DNA from: PoT sp049331405
GTDB lineage: Bacteria; Planctomycetota; Planctomycetia; Isosphaerales; Isosphaeraceae
DNA: 64,000 bases
NCBI RefSeq assembly: GCF_049331405.1
Contig: NZ_CP186274.1
Coordinates: 8,742,001-8,806,000 of the forward strand
Direction: 5' to 3'
In this document: positions 17,074 to 26,081 of the stretch, in pieces
Numbering within the stretch: position 1 is the stretch's first letter
Layout of the letters: each line of letters begins with the position of its first letter
The notes under the pieces: generated by a model
The model's database searches: none
Seen by the model: the letters and a program-made list of their open reading frames with translations, nothing else
What the model was told of the DNA's origin: nothing
Translations under genes and position numbers: made by a program

Positions 17074-18141
17074 TCAATCCGACTTCTTCCGCCCTCGCTT
17101 GGGAGCCGCGGGGGGAGGGGCCAGCTCGACGTCGTCGCGGACCCCGAGGTACGACGGGAACCGTGGCACGCCGGCGTCGGAAAGCTCCTGGTATCGGAAC
17201 GAGATGAGGGCGCCGATGGCCGGGGGGCTCTCGCGCTCGGCGTCGGAGAACCCGGTGCCGACCGAGAACCTCGTGCCGTTCGCCATCTCGACGAGCAGGG
17301 CGCCGAGCCGCCCCTTGTGCCGACCCGCCCCCTTGACGTGCTCGATCACGCGGGCCTCGGCGTCGAGGAAGCTCTTGATCTTGAGCAGGGTCATCGACCG
17401 CCCGACCTCATACTTCGAGCCCGGCTGGCGGAGCATCAGGCCCTCGCCCCCGAGCGCCTCGACGCGGGCGAGCTCCTCGCGGAGATGGGCGAGGTCGACG
17501 CACTTCGCCTGCTCGTGCGCCCTGAGATAGGGAGGGCTCCGGCGATGGACGTGCTCGAGGAGGTACGCATGGCGATCCTCGAACGGGGCGTCCATCGCGG
17601 GGGCGTCGAAGGCGACGTAGGTCACTTCTTTCCAGTGGTCGCTCCTGTCCTGGCGACGCACGATGCCGACGGTGCGCTGGAAGGCCTTGCGGGCGATCCA
17701 GAGCTCGCCGTCCAGGGGCGTCTCGGGCAGGCCGGCGAGGAACCAGTCGGGGGCGTGGAACGTGTTCCCGAGCCGGGAGATCAGGGCCTTGCCGTCCCAG
17801 AAGGCGCGGACGCCGTCGAGCTTCTCGCTGATCCACCAGCCGGCGAGGTCGGTCTCATTGTCCCAGCGCTCGGCCAGCAGGATCGGCGGCCCGACTTTGG
17901 CCTCGACGGCCTCCTCCGAGCCTTCGGGCTTTGCGCTGATCTCCGAGCCGACGCGGGCCTGCTCGGCCGCGTCGCCCCGGAGCTTCTTGAGGTGCTTGCA
18001 CGTCCGTCGCTCTATCGCGATGGACTGGTTCCGCCAGGCCGGGCAGGTACACGAGTAGACCCCGCCGACGTTCCTGAGGATGTACGGCTTCGCCCCCGAT
18101 CCCTTCATCTCGACGAACGCACCATCGTCCAGGTCGGCCAT
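17074..18141 (-). CDS. ATP-dependent DNA ligase with N-terminal SWIM zinc finger
   Basis: A 355-residue protein. Residues 31-50 make a SWIM finger, C-x-C-x14-C-x-H (C31, C33, C48, H50), a DNA- or protein-binding module. The nucleotidyltransferase domain follows: motif I SEKLDGVRA with adenylated Lys107, motif III PLDGELWI, motif IV EGLMLRQP and motif V LLKIKSF. A short C-terminal OB-fold (about 265-340) and a basic tail (KRGRKKSD) complete it. It seals DNA nicks with ATP and is an accessory ligase beside the essential NAD-dependent LigA, which is not in this window. The SWIM-ligase combination lacks the polymerase and nuclease domains of LigD. Confidence 0.88.
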   Translation of the reverse strand: MADLDDGAFVEMKGSGAKPYILRNVGGVYSCTCPAWRNQSIAIERRTCKHLKKLRGDAAEQARVGSEISAKPEGSEEAVEAKVGPPILLAERWDNETDLAGWWISEKLDGVRAFWDGKALISRLGNTFHAPDWFLAGLPETPLDGELWIARKAFQRTVGIVRRQDRSDHWKEVTYVAFDAPAMDAPFEDRHAYLLEHVHRRSPPYLRAHEQAKCVDLAHLREELARVEALGGEGLMLRQPGSKYEVGRSMTLLKIKSFLDAEARVIEHVKGAGRHKGRLGALLVEMANGTRFSVGTGFSDAERESPPAIGALISFRYQELSDAGVPRFPSYLGVRDDVELAPPPAAPKRGRKKSD

Positions 18142-18253
18142 CGCGTGTCCCTCCTGAGCCCGGCGGATTGCGGAGAGGTCCCGTCCCGATTCGATGGACA
18201 GAGTACCAGTATCCCCGGATCGTTGCCAGGAGAGTTCGAGAGGCCTCCGAGCC

Positions 18254-19408
18254 TCAGCTCAAAGCCTCGTGGAGGTCGTTCCTGAGGTCTTCGAGGTCCT
18301 CGATCCCGACGCTGAGCCGCACGAGGCCATCGTCGACCCCTCGGGCCGCCCGGATCTCGGCGGGGATGCTGGCGTGGGTCATCGTGGCCGGGTGGCCGAT
18401 CAGGGACTCGACCCCGCCCAGGCTCTCGGCCAGGCTGAAAAGCTTCGTCCGCTTCAGGAGGTTGAGCGCGGCCTCGGAGCCCCCCTTGAGGCGGATGCTC
18501 ATCATCCCGCCGAAGTCGCTCATCTGCCGCTTCGCCACCTCGTGGTTGGGGTGGTCGCGGAGCCCCGGGTAGAAGACCTTCTCGACCTTCGGGTGGGCGG
18601 CGAGCCACGAGGCCAACTCCCTCGCGTTCGAGCAATGCCGCTCCATCCGGACGGCCAGGGTCTTGATCCCTCGCAGGACGAGCCAGGAGTCGAACGGGCC
18701 GGGGACGCCCCCCGCGGCGTTCTGGTAGAAGGCGATCGGCTCAAGGATCGACTTCGGCCCGATCACCGCCCCGCCGACCACGTCGGAGTGCCCGCCGAGA
18801 TACTTGGTCGTGCTGTGGACGACGAGGTCGGCCCCGAGCGCGATCGGCTTCTGGAGGTAGGGGGAGGCGAACGTGTTGTCGACCGCGAGCAGGGCCCCAT
18901 GCTTGTGCGAGAGCTCGGCGATCGCGGCGATGTCGAGGATCTGCAGGAGCGGGTTCGTTGGCGTCTCGATCCAGACGAGCTTCGTCTTCGGCGTCAGGAG
19001 CGAGGCGAAGCCGGCGGTGCTGATGTCCTCGGTGTAGCGCGGGACGAGCCCCCAGGGCTTGAAGACGCGCTCGAGGAGGCGGAAGGTGCCGCCGTAGAGG
19101 TCGGCCGCGGCCACGACCTCGTCCCCCGGCCGGAGCGTCGAGAGCACGGCGGTCGTCGCCGCCAGGCCCGAGGCGAACGCCAGGCCCCGCTCGCCCCCTT
19201 CGAGGGCCGCCAGGCAGGTCTCGAGCGCGGCGCGGGTCGGGTTGCCGCTCCTGGAGTACTCGAACCCCTTGTGCTGGCCGGGGGCGGCCTGGGTGTAGGT
19301 CGAGGTCGCGTAGATCGGCACCACGGTCGCGCCCGTGGCCGGGTCGGCGTCCTGGCCGGCGTGGATGGAGAGGGTCGAGAAGCCGTGCTCGGGACGATCG
19401 TCAGCCAT
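18254..19408 (-). CDS. Cystathionine gamma-lyase/gamma-synthase family PLP enzyme
   Basis: A 384-residue cytoplasmic enzyme of the Cys/Met metabolism PLP family. The PLP lysine is Lys202 in HSTTKYLGGHSD. FEYSRSGNPTR (49-59), ASGLAATTA and ETPTNPLLQ are family signatures. Sequence alone does not separate gamma-synthase (MetB) from gamma-lyase (MccB). Because it lies 50 bases downstream of a cystathionine beta-synthase gene in the same direction, gamma-lyase, which makes cysteine from cystathionine, is the more economical reading. The pair would form the reverse transsulfuration route from homocysteine to cysteine. Confidence 0.88.
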   Translation of the reverse strand: MADDRPEHGFSTLSIHAGQDADPATGATVVPIYATSTYTQAAPGQHKGFEYSRSGNPTRAALETCLAALEGGERGLAFASGLAATTAVLSTLRPGDEVVAAADLYGGTFRLLERVFKPWGLVPRYTEDISTAGFASLLTPKTKLVWIETPTNPLLQILDIAAIAELSHKHGALLAVDNTFASPYLQKPIALGADLVVHSTTKYLGGHSDVVGGAVIGPKSILEPIAFYQNAAGGVPGPFDSWLVLRGIKTLAVRMERHCSNARELASWLAAHPKVEKVFYPGLRDHPNHEVAKRQMSDFGGMMSIRLKGGSEAALNLLKRTKLFSLAESLGGVESLIGHPATMTHASIPAEIRAARGVDDGLVRLSVGIEDLEDLRNDLHEALS

Positions 19409-19458
19409 TGGGGGATCCGTGCCTTGCGGAGTTCGTTCGAGTCAGTCGGGCCCGGGAC

Positions 19459-20859
19459 TCAGCCGGACCGCTTCCGGTTCCAGTAATAGATCAGGTCGAT
19501 CCGCGTGATGATATCGACGACCTCGTCGCCCGAGATGGCCAGCACCCCCGAGTTCCCGGAGAGCATCAGGCGATAGGCCTCGTCGAGGTGCACGGTCACG
19601 TCGAGCTGCGGGAGCGGCTTGGCCATGACGTCGGCCACGCGGACGGTCGCCGGATCCACGTCGTCGTGCAGGAGCCGGGCCAGGGTCACTTCCTGGATGC
19701 TGCCCACCGAGTGGCCGTCGCGGAGGACCGGGAGCTGCGAGATCCCCCGCGTCTGCATCAGCTCGACCGCCTCGGCCGCCGAGGCATCGGGTCCGACCGT
19801 CACCAGGGTCCTCGGGCCTCGCGACCGCAGAAGGTCCCCGACCGTCTTGGACGGCGGGACGGCGTGGAGCAGGTTGTTCTCGTGGAGCCAGGCGTCGTCG
19901 TAGAACTTGCTCAGGTAGTTGCGCCCCGTGTCGGGGCAGAGGGCGACGACCACATCGTCGGCCGTCAGTCGCTGGGCATAACGCAAAGCCGCGGCGACCG
20001 CCGTGCCGGACGAACCGCCGACGAGGAGCCCCTCGCGACGGGCCAACGCCCTCGCGGCGTGGAAGCTCTCGGCGTCCCCGACGCGGATCCACTCGTCGAC
20101 CATCTGCCCGTTCAGGGTCTTGGGGACGAAGTCCTCGCCGATCCCCTCGACCTTCCAGGGCCTCGGGGCATCGCCCGAGAGGACGGAGCCCTCCGGGTCG
20201 GCGCCGATGACGCGGACCTCTGGGTTCCGCTCCTTGAGGTAGCGGCCGACCCCCGAGATCGTCCCGCCGGTGCCGACCCCCGCGACGAAGGCCGTGATCT
20301 TCCCCTCGGTCTGCTCCCAGATCTCGGGGCCGGTCGAGCGGTAATGGACCTCGGGATTGGCGAGGTTGGCGAACTGGTTCGGCCGCCAGGCGCCGGGGAT
20401 CTCGCGGGCGAGCCGGTCGGCCACGCCGTTGTAGCTCTCGGGAGAGTCGGGGGGCACCGACGTCGGCGTGATGACGATCTCGGCGCCGTAAGCTTTCAGC
20501 AGCCGGATCTTCTCGCCGCTCATCTTGTCGGGCATCACGAAGATGCAGCGATACCCTTTCACGGCCGCCGCCAGGGCCAGGCCTACACCCGTGTTGCCCG
20601 CGGTGGCCTCGATGATGGTCCCGCCCGGCTGGAGCCAGCCCCGGGCCTCGGCCTCGTCGACCATCGCGACGCCCACGCGGTCCTTGATGCTGCCGCCGGG
20701 GTTGGCCGACTCGAGCTTGACCAGGACCTTCGCCCGGACCCCCTCGGTCACCTTGTTGAGCTGGATCAGGGGGGTCTGGCCGATCGCCGCCAGGACGTTG
20801 GGGGCCAGCGGCGCGGGGCGTCTCCCGCCCTCGACGAGCCTCGTATTGTTTTCGCCCAT
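19459..20859 (-). CDS. Cystathionine beta-synthase with C-terminal CBS pair
   Basis: A 466-residue protein from the ATG at 20859, preceded by GGGAGG; the open frame to 20934 lacks such a site. The catalytic domain has the PLP lysine in NPGGSIKDR (Lys59), the asparagine loop EATAGNTG and the phosphate loop GVGTGGTISG. Residues about 330-460 form two CBS repeats (TVGPDASAAEAVELMQTRG and LDVTVHLDEAYRLML), which bind adenosyl ligands in relatives. There is no N-terminal heme domain as in animals. It condenses homocysteine with serine, or acts as a cysteine synthase, and pairs with the gamma-lyase gene downstream. Confidence 0.9.
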   Translation of the reverse strand: MGENNTRLVEGGRRPAPLAPNVLAAIGQTPLIQLNKVTEGVRAKVLVKLESANPGGSIKDRVGVAMVDEAEARGWLQPGGTIIEATAGNTGVGLALAAAVKGYRCIFVMPDKMSGEKIRLLKAYGAEIVITPTSVPPDSPESYNGVADRLAREIPGAWRPNQFANLANPEVHYRSTGPEIWEQTEGKITAFVAGVGTGGTISGVGRYLKERNPEVRVIGADPEGSVLSGDAPRPWKVEGIGEDFVPKTLNGQMVDEWIRVGDAESFHAARALARREGLLVGGSSGTAVAAALRYAQRLTADDVVVALCPDTGRNYLSKFYDDAWLHENNLLHAVPPSKTVGDLLRSRGPRTLVTVGPDASAAEAVELMQTRGISQLPVLRDGHSVGSIQEVTLARLLHDDVDPATVRVADVMAKPLPQLDVTVHLDEAYRLMLSGNSGVLAISGDEVVDIITRIDLIYYWNRKRSG

Positions 20860-21027
20860 CCGTGCCTCCCGGCTCGACGATCCGCTCGAGCCAATCCCAA
20901 GGGCCGGCTTCGGGACGCGAGAGCCACCTCGCATAAGGGGGTTCCCCGAGCAGGGGCCGTTGCTTGCGAGTATGGTTTTCCGGTCGACTAAGTCAAGACA
21001 AACCCGAATGCGCGGGCCTGTCGCGGG

Positions 21028-21363
21028 TCAGGCGCTCTGGGCCGACCGCAGGGACGTCAGGCCGTTCGTCAGGGAGGTCAGGTGGACATCACCCGGGGTC
21101 GATGCCTGATAAGGCTTGCGCGGGGAGTGGGGCGTCGCCGTACCGCCGGCGTCGAGGAACTCGGCATGGCTCCGCAGCCAGCGGAGGACCGTGCGCGCCT
21201 CGAGGCCCGTCAGGCGAAGCTCGCCGGCGGGGGCTGGGGAAGTGGCCTCGCCCTGCTTGAAGCCGAGTCGGAGGTGTAGCCCCTCGGAATCCGTCTCCAC
21301 GATCGCGTAGGTCAGGGTGTCGGGGTTGATCAGGACGTCACCCGCGGACAGAAATCGGCTCAT
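21028..21363 (-). CDS. Small hypothetical protein (111 aa)
   Basis: A 111-residue soluble protein whose first 70 residues look well folded (SAGDVLINPDTLTYAIVETD, then LRLTGLEARTVLRWLRSHAE), followed by a low-complexity Ser/Thr tail. AGGAAGTGG precedes the ATG. No family is recognised. It lies upstream of the cystathionine beta-synthase gene in the same direction but with a gap of about 170 bases, so co-transcription is uncertain. Confidence 0.6.
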   Translation of the reverse strand: MSRFLSAGDVLINPDTLTYAIVETDSEGLHLRLGFKQGEATSPAPAGELRLTGLEARTVLRWLRSHAEFLDAGGTATPHSPRKPYQASTPGDVHLTSLTNGLTSLRSAQSA

Positions 21364-21959
21364 AATCCACTTCCTGTTACTCGATTCGTGAGGAGTTCTG
21401 CCAACCTCCAGGTGCGCTCCAGATCATGGCGATGTCGGAGTCAGGCGAAGGACGACCGCTCAACAGTCGATCGAGCGCGGCTTCCATCCAGTCGGCAAAA
21501 GATGAAGGTTCTTACGAGATGTCGTAGAGACGACCCCCGCACGCGACAATTTCGCGACGCCCGGGGTCGGAGGGGAGGAAGTGCGATCGACCGTCAACAG
21601 CCAGCCGACCGGAGAGTGGCTACCATGGGTTGCCCCCTTTTGCGTGCCTGGTCTCCGGTCGCGATACCGGACAGGGAAGTATGGGGACCAGGACAATAGG
21701 TGTCCGAAGAAATGAGGCGCCAGGAGCCCACCATTGGCCGCTCCCTGGCCGCTCAAACCCCTCGCTGGCGCCCCATTTCATGTCCGCCTTCGAGAACCTG
21801 AATCTCCCTCGCACACCGCCAAGTATTCGCCCCGGACTGCATTTGGTCAAGGCTTAACTTCGTATCTCGATCAATTTTGTCGAGAATAGTCTTAACCCAT
21901 TCGCTTTCTGAGGATCGTTACGGCCATCGAGGAGGTTTGCGATTCGTTCGAACGAAGAA
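21364..21959. other. Intergenic region, no gene seen
   Basis: About 600 bases between the small hypothetical gene and the amt terminator. Short frames on both strands lack ribosome binding sites and protein-like composition. No RNA element was recognised. Confidence 0.5.
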
Positions 21960-21998
21960 ATCCCGATGCCCCGACGTTGCGTGTCGGGGCATCGGGAT
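21960..21998 (-). terminator. Rho-independent terminator of amt
   Basis: A perfect 16-bp stem (ATCCCGATGCCCCGAC with GTCGGGGCATCGGGAT) closes a 7-base loop. On the minus strand it is followed by TTTCTTCG, and it begins 31 bases after the amt stop. Confidence 0.85.
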
Positions 21999-22029
21999 CG
22001 TCCATGGGGATGCGTGCGAGGGTTTAAGC

Positions 22030-23361
22030 TTAGCTGTGGGCACCGACGCCGAGGAGGTCGGCGCCGAGGGCGGTCTCGCCGTGCTGGCTGAGGTCGAGGC
22101 CGATCGCTTCCTGCTCCTCGTCGACGCGGAGCGGGATGATCAGGTCGGTGATCTTGTAGAGGATCAAGGAGCCGATGAACGAGAAGGCGGCGACGATCAC
22201 CAGGGCGATCAGGTGGTTGATGAAGGTCTTGGTGTTGCCCGAGGTCAGGCCCAGGTCCTTGGCGAAGATGCCGGTGGCGACCATGCCCACCATGCCGCCG
22301 ACGCCGTGGCAGGGGAAGACGTCGAGGGTGTCGTCGAGGGTCGACTTGGTGCGGAGGTGCACAGCGAGGTTGCTGATCACGCTGGCGGCCAGGCCGATCG
22401 CGATGCTCTCCTGCACGGTCACGAAGCCCGAGGCGGGGGTGATGGCCACCAGGCCGACCACCGCGCCGATGCAGGCGCCGAGGGCCGAGGGCTTGTTGCC
22501 CCGCATCCAGTCGAAGAAGATCCAGCCGAGCATGGCCGAGGCCGAGGCCGTGTTCGTCGTGGCGAAGGCCATGGCCGCGGTGCCGTTGGCGGCGAGGGCC
22601 GAGCCCGCGTTGAAGCCGAACCAGCCGAACCAGAGCATGCCCGTGCCGAGCAGCACGAACGGGATGTTGGCCGGGACGTGCGACTCCTTGTTCAGGTGGC
22701 TCTTACGACGGCCGAGGACCATCGCACCCGCGAGGGCCGCGAAGCCCGCCGACATGTGCACCACCGTGCCGCCGGCGAAGTCCTTCACGCCCATCTTGTT
22801 CAGGAAGCCATCCGGGTGCCACGTCCAGTGGGCGAGCGGGCAATAGATGAGCAGGCTGAAGAGGACCATGAACAGCAAGTACGACGAGAACCGCACGCGC
22901 TCGGCGAACGAGCCGGTGATGAGGGCCGGCGTGATGATCGCGAACTTGAGCTGGAACATCGCGAAGACCATCAGCGGGATCGTCGCCGAGATCTTGGGAT
23001 GGGTCAGCTCGCCCACGTTCTGGAACATCAGGAACGTCCTGGGATCGCCCAGGTAGCCCCCGAAGCTGTCGCCGAAGGCGAGGCTGAAGCCGACCACAAC
23101 CCACACGATGCTGATCACGCCCAGGGCGATCACGCTCTGGAGCATCGTCGAGACGACGTTCTTGAAGCCGACCATGCCGCCGTAGAAGAACGACAGCCCC
23201 GGCGTCATCAGCAGCACGAGGGCCGCGGCCGTCAGCATCCACGCCACGTCCCCGCTGTTAATCGGGTCGCCCGTGGGCACCACCGCCTTGGGGAACTTGA
23301 AGAAGGCCGCCACCGCGACGATGACGAGCAAGATGAAGGGGATAGGGGTTGCACGCTTCAT
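22030..23361 (-). CDS. amt: Ammonium transporter Amt
   Basis: A 443-residue membrane protein with about eleven helices. The twin pore histidines are His202 (VVHMSAGFAAL) and His352 (DVFPCHGVGGMVG). FFYGGMVGFKNVVS and AERVRFSSY are family signatures. It carries ammonium into the cell by conducting deprotonated ammonia through the pore. The C-terminal tail (about 410-443) is soluble and ends AVGAHS-like (LLGVGAHS). Usually a PII gene (glnK) lies beside amt; none is present here. GAGGACG precedes the ATG. Confidence 0.95.
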   Translation of the reverse strand: MKRATPIPFILLVIVAVAAFFKFPKAVVPTGDPINSGDVAWMLTAAALVLLMTPGLSFFYGGMVGFKNVVSTMLQSVIALGVISIVWVVVGFSLAFGDSFGGYLGDPRTFLMFQNVGELTHPKISATIPLMVFAMFQLKFAIITPALITGSFAERVRFSSYLLFMVLFSLLIYCPLAHWTWHPDGFLNKMGVKDFAGGTVVHMSAGFAALAGAMVLGRRKSHLNKESHVPANIPFVLLGTGMLWFGWFGFNAGSALAANGTAAMAFATTNTASASAMLGWIFFDWMRGNKPSALGACIGAVVGLVAITPASGFVTVQESIAIGLAASVISNLAVHLRTKSTLDDTLDVFPCHGVGGMVGMVATGIFAKDLGLTSGNTKTFINHLIALVIVAAFSFIGSLILYKITDLIIPLRVDEEQEAIGLDLSQHGETALGADLLGVGAHS

Positions 23362-23925
23362 GGGCGTCCTCGCTGGACTCGATTCGTTTCTTCGGAACGA
23401 CGAAAAACCGCGGGTCCCCCCGATCGGTCGGGCTCTTCAGCGAGCCGCGCCAGAAGACCGATCCTCCACCCGAGGAAAGCGCAAATCCTCTCTGGCAGGA
23501 TGGTTTGGCAGACGATTGGGCGGGGGGCCTCGACGACGAGACCCCTCCCTTGCAGTCTGCATGCCATGCCTGCTTTTAGAGCGACCCCTGCACAGAAAAC
23601 ACCACTCATTCCGCCATTTCGGAGGGTTCTCTTCTCCAAAATCCCCGGATTGCCTCACATAGACTGCCAGCAAACTCATCAGCCAAGCATCAATCTTGGG
23701 CATTACGACTCTAAGTCATGATTCTTCGATGGCATCGTTGCGACGGGTTGATGGACCTGCCTCGGTCCTCAGCACCCGCAGATCCGGCCCGGGGATGGGC
23801 ATAGGCGGCGAGAGAGAGGGAAGAGGCGCAGATCTCGCGTTCGAGGTCTCGAGACGGGTTCGGGCGGGCGGGGGGGAGGTAGGAGGGCCCCGGGACTTGA
23901 GGCCCTCGATCCATTTCCGGCAGGC
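23362..23925. other. Intergenic region, no gene seen
   Basis: This 564-base stretch is the upstream region of amt. I looked for a PII gene and for a sigma-54 box (TGGCAC-N5-TTGCA) in the right orientation and found neither. Short frames have no protein character. Confidence 0.5.
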
Positions 23926-24528
23926 TCAGACGTTCGAGTTCGACCGCCGCTGGCGGATCTCGCGCAAGTTGCGGGCGATGTCGACGAGCAGGCGCATGAA
24001 GGCCACCGTGAGCAGGATGCCGAGGAAGCTCGGGATCAAGCTCAGGACCGCGACGACCGGCACGATCAGGACGAAGCCGGCGTTCTGGATCGGGGCCCGA
24101 TGGAAGGCGATGTAGGTGAGCCCGAGCGTTGCGACCACGACCAGACCGAAGACGATCAGGCTAAACCAGAGCCAGACGTTCGCGTAGGTGTCGATGAAGC
24201 TGTAATACCAGGGCTCCCCGGCTTTGCCTTGAGCGGCCACCAGCCTGGTGTTGAAGGGCGCCGAGTTCGACGGGTCGAAGCCCAGGTCCAGGGTCTCGGG
24301 CATCCGCAAGTGCTGCGAACAGTGGGGGCAGGACGCTATCAGACCGGAGAGCTCCGCGCTCAGTGCGATCCCGCCCTGGCAGTTCGGGCAGAAGGCCAGG
24401 CCCCCGCGACGCGTGGCCTTCATCGGCTCGTCGGGGCCGTCGACGTCGGCGTCCCCCATCGGCGACGCGAAGATCGGCGGCTTGTCCCGATTCGGCGAGA
24501 ATGGAGAATCGCGATCGATCGGCGGCAT
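23926..24528 (-). CDS. Membrane protein with N-terminal zinc ribbon
   Basis: A 200-residue protein. A cytoplasmic zinc ribbon (CPNC at 47-50, CPHC at 67-70, 16 residues between) is followed by two long membrane helices (VWLWFSLIVFGLVVVATLGL and LIVPVVAVLSLIPSFLGILL) and a basic C-terminal tail. GGGAG precedes the ATG. The ribbon spacing is identical to the small protein at 6938-7174. No known enzyme family; a sensing or assembly role is possible but unproven. Confidence 0.75.
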   Translation of the reverse strand: MPPIDRDSPFSPNRDKPPIFASPMGDADVDGPDEPMKATRRGGLAFCPNCQGGIALSAELSGLIASCPHCSQHLRMPETLDLGFDPSNSAPFNTRLVAAQGKAGEPWYYSFIDTYANVWLWFSLIVFGLVVVATLGLTYIAFHRAPIQNAGFVLIVPVVAVLSLIPSFLGILLTVAFMRLLVDIARNLREIRQRRSNSNV

Positions 24529-24802
24529 CTCAGAGTCTCCCCATTGAATCCCGTTGAGACGACCGAAGCGGCGTGAGTCGAAAAACCGGCGGGGGAATTT
24601 TCGCTGACAGCGATTCGGCCTCCTCCCTAAAATATTGGCGGAGACTTTCGATCCCTGCCCGCTTTTCGACGGCCGACGCCCATTACCACTGTGAAGCAGA
24701 GCGCGGGACTGGCCTTAACTCGCGGACCATTTTCAGAGAGCATTGGCCGGTCGGCCCCGCAGCCCGGCCGACGAGATCGAGCCGCGATGACCACGGATCC
24801 TC

Positions 24803-25159
24803 ATGGTAGACCTCGACGACCTGTTCGCCCGCCTGGGCCGCTCGGCCTTCCGGAGCAAGTTCCGCCTTGGGCGAATCGAGCGTGATTATCTCGACCGCAA
24901 AGGCATGGAGACGGTCCTGCAACATGGCGAGGATTTCATCGAGCGGCGACTGGCCCCGGCCTTCCCCGAGAACGACGGGAAGCAGACGCCGATGCGGAAT
25001 CACCCCGTCTTCATCGCCCAGCATGCCGCCGCCACCTGCTGCCGAGGCTGCCTCGAGAAATGGCACGGGATCGCCCGCGGCCAGGAACTCTCGCCCGAGG
25101 CGAAGCGGCACATCCTCGAGGTCATCGAGCGCTGGCTCGTGCTCCAACACTCCGCGTGA
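24803..25159 (+). CDS. DUF4186 family protein
   Basis: A 118-residue cytoplasmic protein that matches DUF4186 throughout: LFARLGRSAFRSKF, DFIERRLAPAFPENDGKQTP, HPVFIAQHAAATCCRGCLEK and a C-terminal helix. The conserved CCRGCLEKWH cluster (cysteines near 83, 84 and 87, with His91) suggests metal binding. The family's function is unknown. The next gene starts four bases after its stop, so they are probably translated together. Confidence 0.85.
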   Translation: MVDLDDLFARLGRSAFRSKFRLGRIERDYLDRKGMETVLQHGEDFIERRLAPAFPENDGKQTPMRNHPVFIAQHAAATCCRGCLEKWHGIARGQELSPEAKRHILEVIERWLVLQHSA

Positions 25160-25163
25160 GCCC

Positions 25164-26054
25164 ATGAATCCGATCCCGACCACGAATCGACCCCGGCACC
25201 ACCTCCCCTCCGGTGGGCTCACTCTCGCGCTCCTCCTCGCCGCGATGCTCGCGGGCCGGCCGGCGCGGGCGTTCGAGGATGACATCGACGACATCGACGA
25301 GCCGCCGCCCCGCAAGGCGCCGGTGAAGATGTCGGACGACAAGTATTTCGACCGGCTCGTCTTCGGCGTCGACCAGGACACGAACAAGTTCCGCAACCAG
25401 CTCAAGGATGCGTTCGACCGCCGGCTCGAGATCGTGGGCAGGACCTGCAAGCTCACCAGGGAGCAGCGGAGCAAGCTCTACCTCGCCGGCCAGGGGGATA
25501 TCAAGCGGCTTGTCGATCGGGTCGAGGCCAAGCGGGCCCGCTTCCTCGAGGTGAAGGGCAACCCCGTCGAGCTGAACAAGTTCATCCGAGAGCTCGCCAC
25601 GATCCGGACCGCCATCAGGGCTGATGGATTCAGCGATAACTTGATCTTCATCAAAACCCTGAAATCAACCCTCGCGCCCGAACAATTGATCGCATACGAG
25701 AAGGCCGAGCGCGAGGATTGGCTCGACCGGCACCACCAGTCCATCACCCTGATCCTGAACGCCGAGAGCCGGCGCCTCAAGCTCGACCCGCAGCAGAAGC
25801 AGAAATTCGCAGAGCTGCTCGAAGAAGGAATCCGTCCCATCAAGCCGGTCGGGACGTGGGAGCCCTCGGTTGAGCTGCACATCATGTACTCGCTCGCCCA
25901 GCTCCCCGAGGACCAGCTCCGGACCATCTTCAGCGAGGACCAGTGGGGCTCCTATTCCCGCCGGATGGAATCATTCCGAAGCCGCTACCAGAGCCAGGCC
26001 AAGAACCAGACGCCGACCCTGAAACCGGGCCCTCGAGAGATCAACGGCCGATAA
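25164..26054 (+). CDS. Exported helical protein of unknown function
   Basis: A 296-residue protein from the ATG at 25164, four bases after the DUF4186 stop. A signal peptide (LALLLAAMLAGRPARA) precedes an acidic patch (FEDDIDDIDEPPP) and a mostly helical body with two similar halves, each with a TREQRSKL- or LDPQQKQKFAEL-like helix. This plan is seen in planctomycete secreted proteins of unknown role. No catalytic motif was recognised. Confidence 0.7.
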   Translation: MNPIPTTNRPRHHLPSGGLTLALLLAAMLAGRPARAFEDDIDDIDEPPPRKAPVKMSDDKYFDRLVFGVDQDTNKFRNQLKDAFDRRLEIVGRTCKLTREQRSKLYLAGQGDIKRLVDRVEAKRARFLEVKGNPVELNKFIRELATIRTAIRADGFSDNLIFIKTLKSTLAPEQLIAYEKAEREDWLDRHHQSITLILNAESRRLKLDPQQKQKFAELLEEGIRPIKPVGTWEPSVELHIMYSLAQLPEDQLRTIFSEDQWGSYSRRMESFRSRYQSQAKNQTPTLKPGPREINGR

Positions 26055-26081
26055 TCAATCGCGGCGGATCGATCGAAGGCT

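Noticed and set aside
21877..23721. 614-codon plus-strand frame opposite amt
   Set aside because: Extremely His/Arg/Glu-rich, no motif; the minus strand encodes a clear Amt transporter.
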